From NCBI GenBank assembly GCA_003105245.1, contig PQAI01000146.1, positions 18,274-24,570 of the forward strand: a stretch of DNA of 6,297 bases, given 5' to 3'. The translations under genes and the position numbers were made by a program. How positions within the stretch are numbered: position 1 is the stretch's first letter; each line of letters starts with the position of its first letter. This DNA is from Betaproteobacteria bacterium (GTDB lineage Bacteria; Pseudomonadota; Gammaproteobacteria; Burkholderiales; Usitatibacteraceae). Below, piece by piece: positions 5,193-6,297 of this stretch. The notes under the pieces were generated by a model. The model searched no databases. It saw nothing but the letters and a program-made list of their open reading frames with translations, and was not told the origin of the DNA.

Positions 5193-6297
5193 TGAGCCAC
5201 AAGGCCGTCCTGATCGTCGACGACGAGGCCGACATCCGCGAGCTTCTCGTGGTCACGCTCTCGCGCATGGGCATCGACGCCGACAGCGCGGCGAGCGTGG
5301 CGGAGGCGAAGGCCGCCCTCGAGCACCGCGCCTACGACCTCGCCCTCACCGACATGCGCCTTCCGGACGGCGAGGGCCTGGACGTGCTGCGCCACATCGC
5401 CGAGCACTACGGCAACACGCCGGTCGCGGTGATCACGGCCTACGGCTCCACGGAGAACGCGGTTGCGGCGCTCAAGGCCGGGGCCTTCGACTACCTCGCC
5501 AAGCCCATCAAGCTCGACCAGCTGCGCCCGCTCGTGATGAGCGCGTTGAAGCTCCCCCGGCAGCCGGCCTCGCGCCGGGCGGCCGGCGCCGAGCCGGCCC
5601 AGCCCGGCGTGCCCCGGCTCATCGGCGAGTCGGCCCCCATCCAGCGCGCCCGCGAGATGATCGCGCGCCTGGCCCGCTCCCAGGCGCCCGTCTACATCAC
5701 CGGCGAGTCGGGCACCGGCAAGGAAGTCGCCGCGCGCCTCATCCACGCCGGCTCGTCGCGCTCCGACAGCCCCTTCGTGGCCGTGAACTGCGGCGCGATC
5801 CCCGAGAACCTCATGGAAAGCGAGTTCTTCGGCTACCGCAAGGGCGCCTTCACGGGGGCGGACGCCGACCGCCAGGGCTACCTGCACGCCGCGCAGAAGG
5901 GCACGCTCTTCCTGGACGAGGTGGGCGACCTGCCGCTCGCCATGCAGGTGAAGCTGCTGCGCGTGATCCAGGAGAAGAAGTTCCGCCGCCTCGGCGACAC
6001 CGACGAGGAGGCGATCGACGTGCGCATCATCTCCGCCACCCACCGCTCGCTCGCCGAGCAGGTGGAGGCCGGCCAGTTCCGCCAGGACCTCTTCTACCGC
6101 CTGAACGTGATCGAGATGAAGATGCCGAGCCTGCGCGAGATCCCGGAGGACGTCCCGCTCATGGTCTCGCAGGTGGTCGAGCGGCTGGCGCGGCAGAACG
6201 GCGTCGAGCCGCCCGTGGTGGCCGAAGACGCGCTGCTCGCGCTTCGCCGCTACGACTTCCCCGGCAACGTGCGCGAGCTGGAGAACATCCTCGAGCG
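5192..6297 (+). CDS. pilR: sigma-54-dependent response regulator PilR, partial at 3' end
   Basis: An NtrC-class activator that, once phosphorylated by PilS, works with RpoN to open the pilA promoter. 368 complete codons are present; the gene runs off the window. The receiver domain (about 4-120) has D10/D11, phospho-acceptor D54, T82 and K104-P105. After a short Ala/Pro/Arg linker comes the AAA+ domain (from about 141): Walker A GESGTGKE (171-178), sigma-54 contact loop GAFTGA (218-223) inside EFFGYRKGAFTGA, Walker B FLDEVGDL with D242/E243, the FRQDLFYRLNV segment (296-306) with candidate arginine fingers, and FPGNVRELEN (356-365) near the cut. The C-terminal Fis-type helix-turn-helix must lie beyond 6297. 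EFFG replaces the common ELFG just before the GAFTGA loop. All catalytic motifs seen are intact, so nothing suggests a broken gene. The pair order pilS-pilR with a 1-nt overlap is standard. Confidence 0.93.
   Translation, partial: MSHKAVLIVDDEADIRELLVVTLSRMGIDADSAASVAEAKAALEHRAYDLALTDMRLPDGEGLDVLRHIAEHYGNTPVAVITAYGSTENAVAALKAGAFDYLAKPIKLDQLRPLVMSALKLPRQPASRRAAGAEPAQPGVPRLIGESAPIQRAREMIARLARSQAPVYITGESGTGKEVAARLIHAGSSRSDSPFVAVNCGAIPENLMESEFFGYRKGAFTGADADRQGYLHAAQKGTLFLDEVGDLPLAMQVKLLRVIQEKKFRRLGDTDEEAIDVRIISATHRSLAEQVEAGQFRQDLFYRLNVIEMKMPSLREIPEDVPLMVSQVVERLARQNGVEPPVVAEDALLALRRYDFPGNVRELENILE

Noticed and set aside
1..6297. sigma-54 promoter (-24/-12) or pilA-like target for PilR inside the window
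   Set aside because: No convincing GG-N10-GC element in an intergenic position was found; there is hardly any intergenic space.

Overview
The window is a GC-rich, gene-dense stretch of proteobacterial DNA. All genes lie on the + strand and there is almost no intergenic space. The combination of high GC, a small PP0621-type membrane/zinc protein directly before pilS, and pilS overlapping pilR points to Betaproteobacteria (inference; genus not resolvable). No RNA genes, insertion sequences, CRISPR arrays or phage genes were seen.

Block 1 (1-3294) is a two-component system with an unexpected middle gene. A short upstream region (1-53) holds a perfect TATAAT -10 box and several small dyads. It leads into an OmpR-class response regulator (54-749) resembling PdsR, the regulator of the 'proteobacterial dedicated sortase' system. 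A GTGA overlap joins it to an LpxR/DUF2219-family outer-membrane protein, a probable lipid A 3'-O-deacylase relative (746-1669). After 8 nt comes a histidine kinase resembling PdsS (1678-3294). No sortase or LPXTG substrate lies inside the window; the region upstream of position 1 is not visible. The arrangement RR - lipid A deacylase-like - HK suggests that this TCS deals with the outer surface and that the barrel protein is either its output or part of its signal.

Block 2 (3337-6297) is the type IV pilus control cluster. It consists of a 74-aa PP0621-family protein with one membrane segment and a Cys-rich tail, a six-TM PilS sensor kinase with PAS domain, and the sigma-54-dependent regulator PilR, cut by the window end after 368 codons. 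The three are chained by 4-nt (ATGA) and 1-nt (TGATG) overlaps. In characterised systems PilS/PilR control pilin (pilA) transcription with RpoN.

The two sensor systems are thus tandem: one OmpR-class, one NtrC-class, separated by only 42 nt. The most interesting points are the LpxR-like gene nested between regulator and kinase, and the regulatory architecture at the left edge: a probable leaderless start sitting in the centre of a 14-bp perfect palindrome, with a 13-bp dyad over the -35 region.
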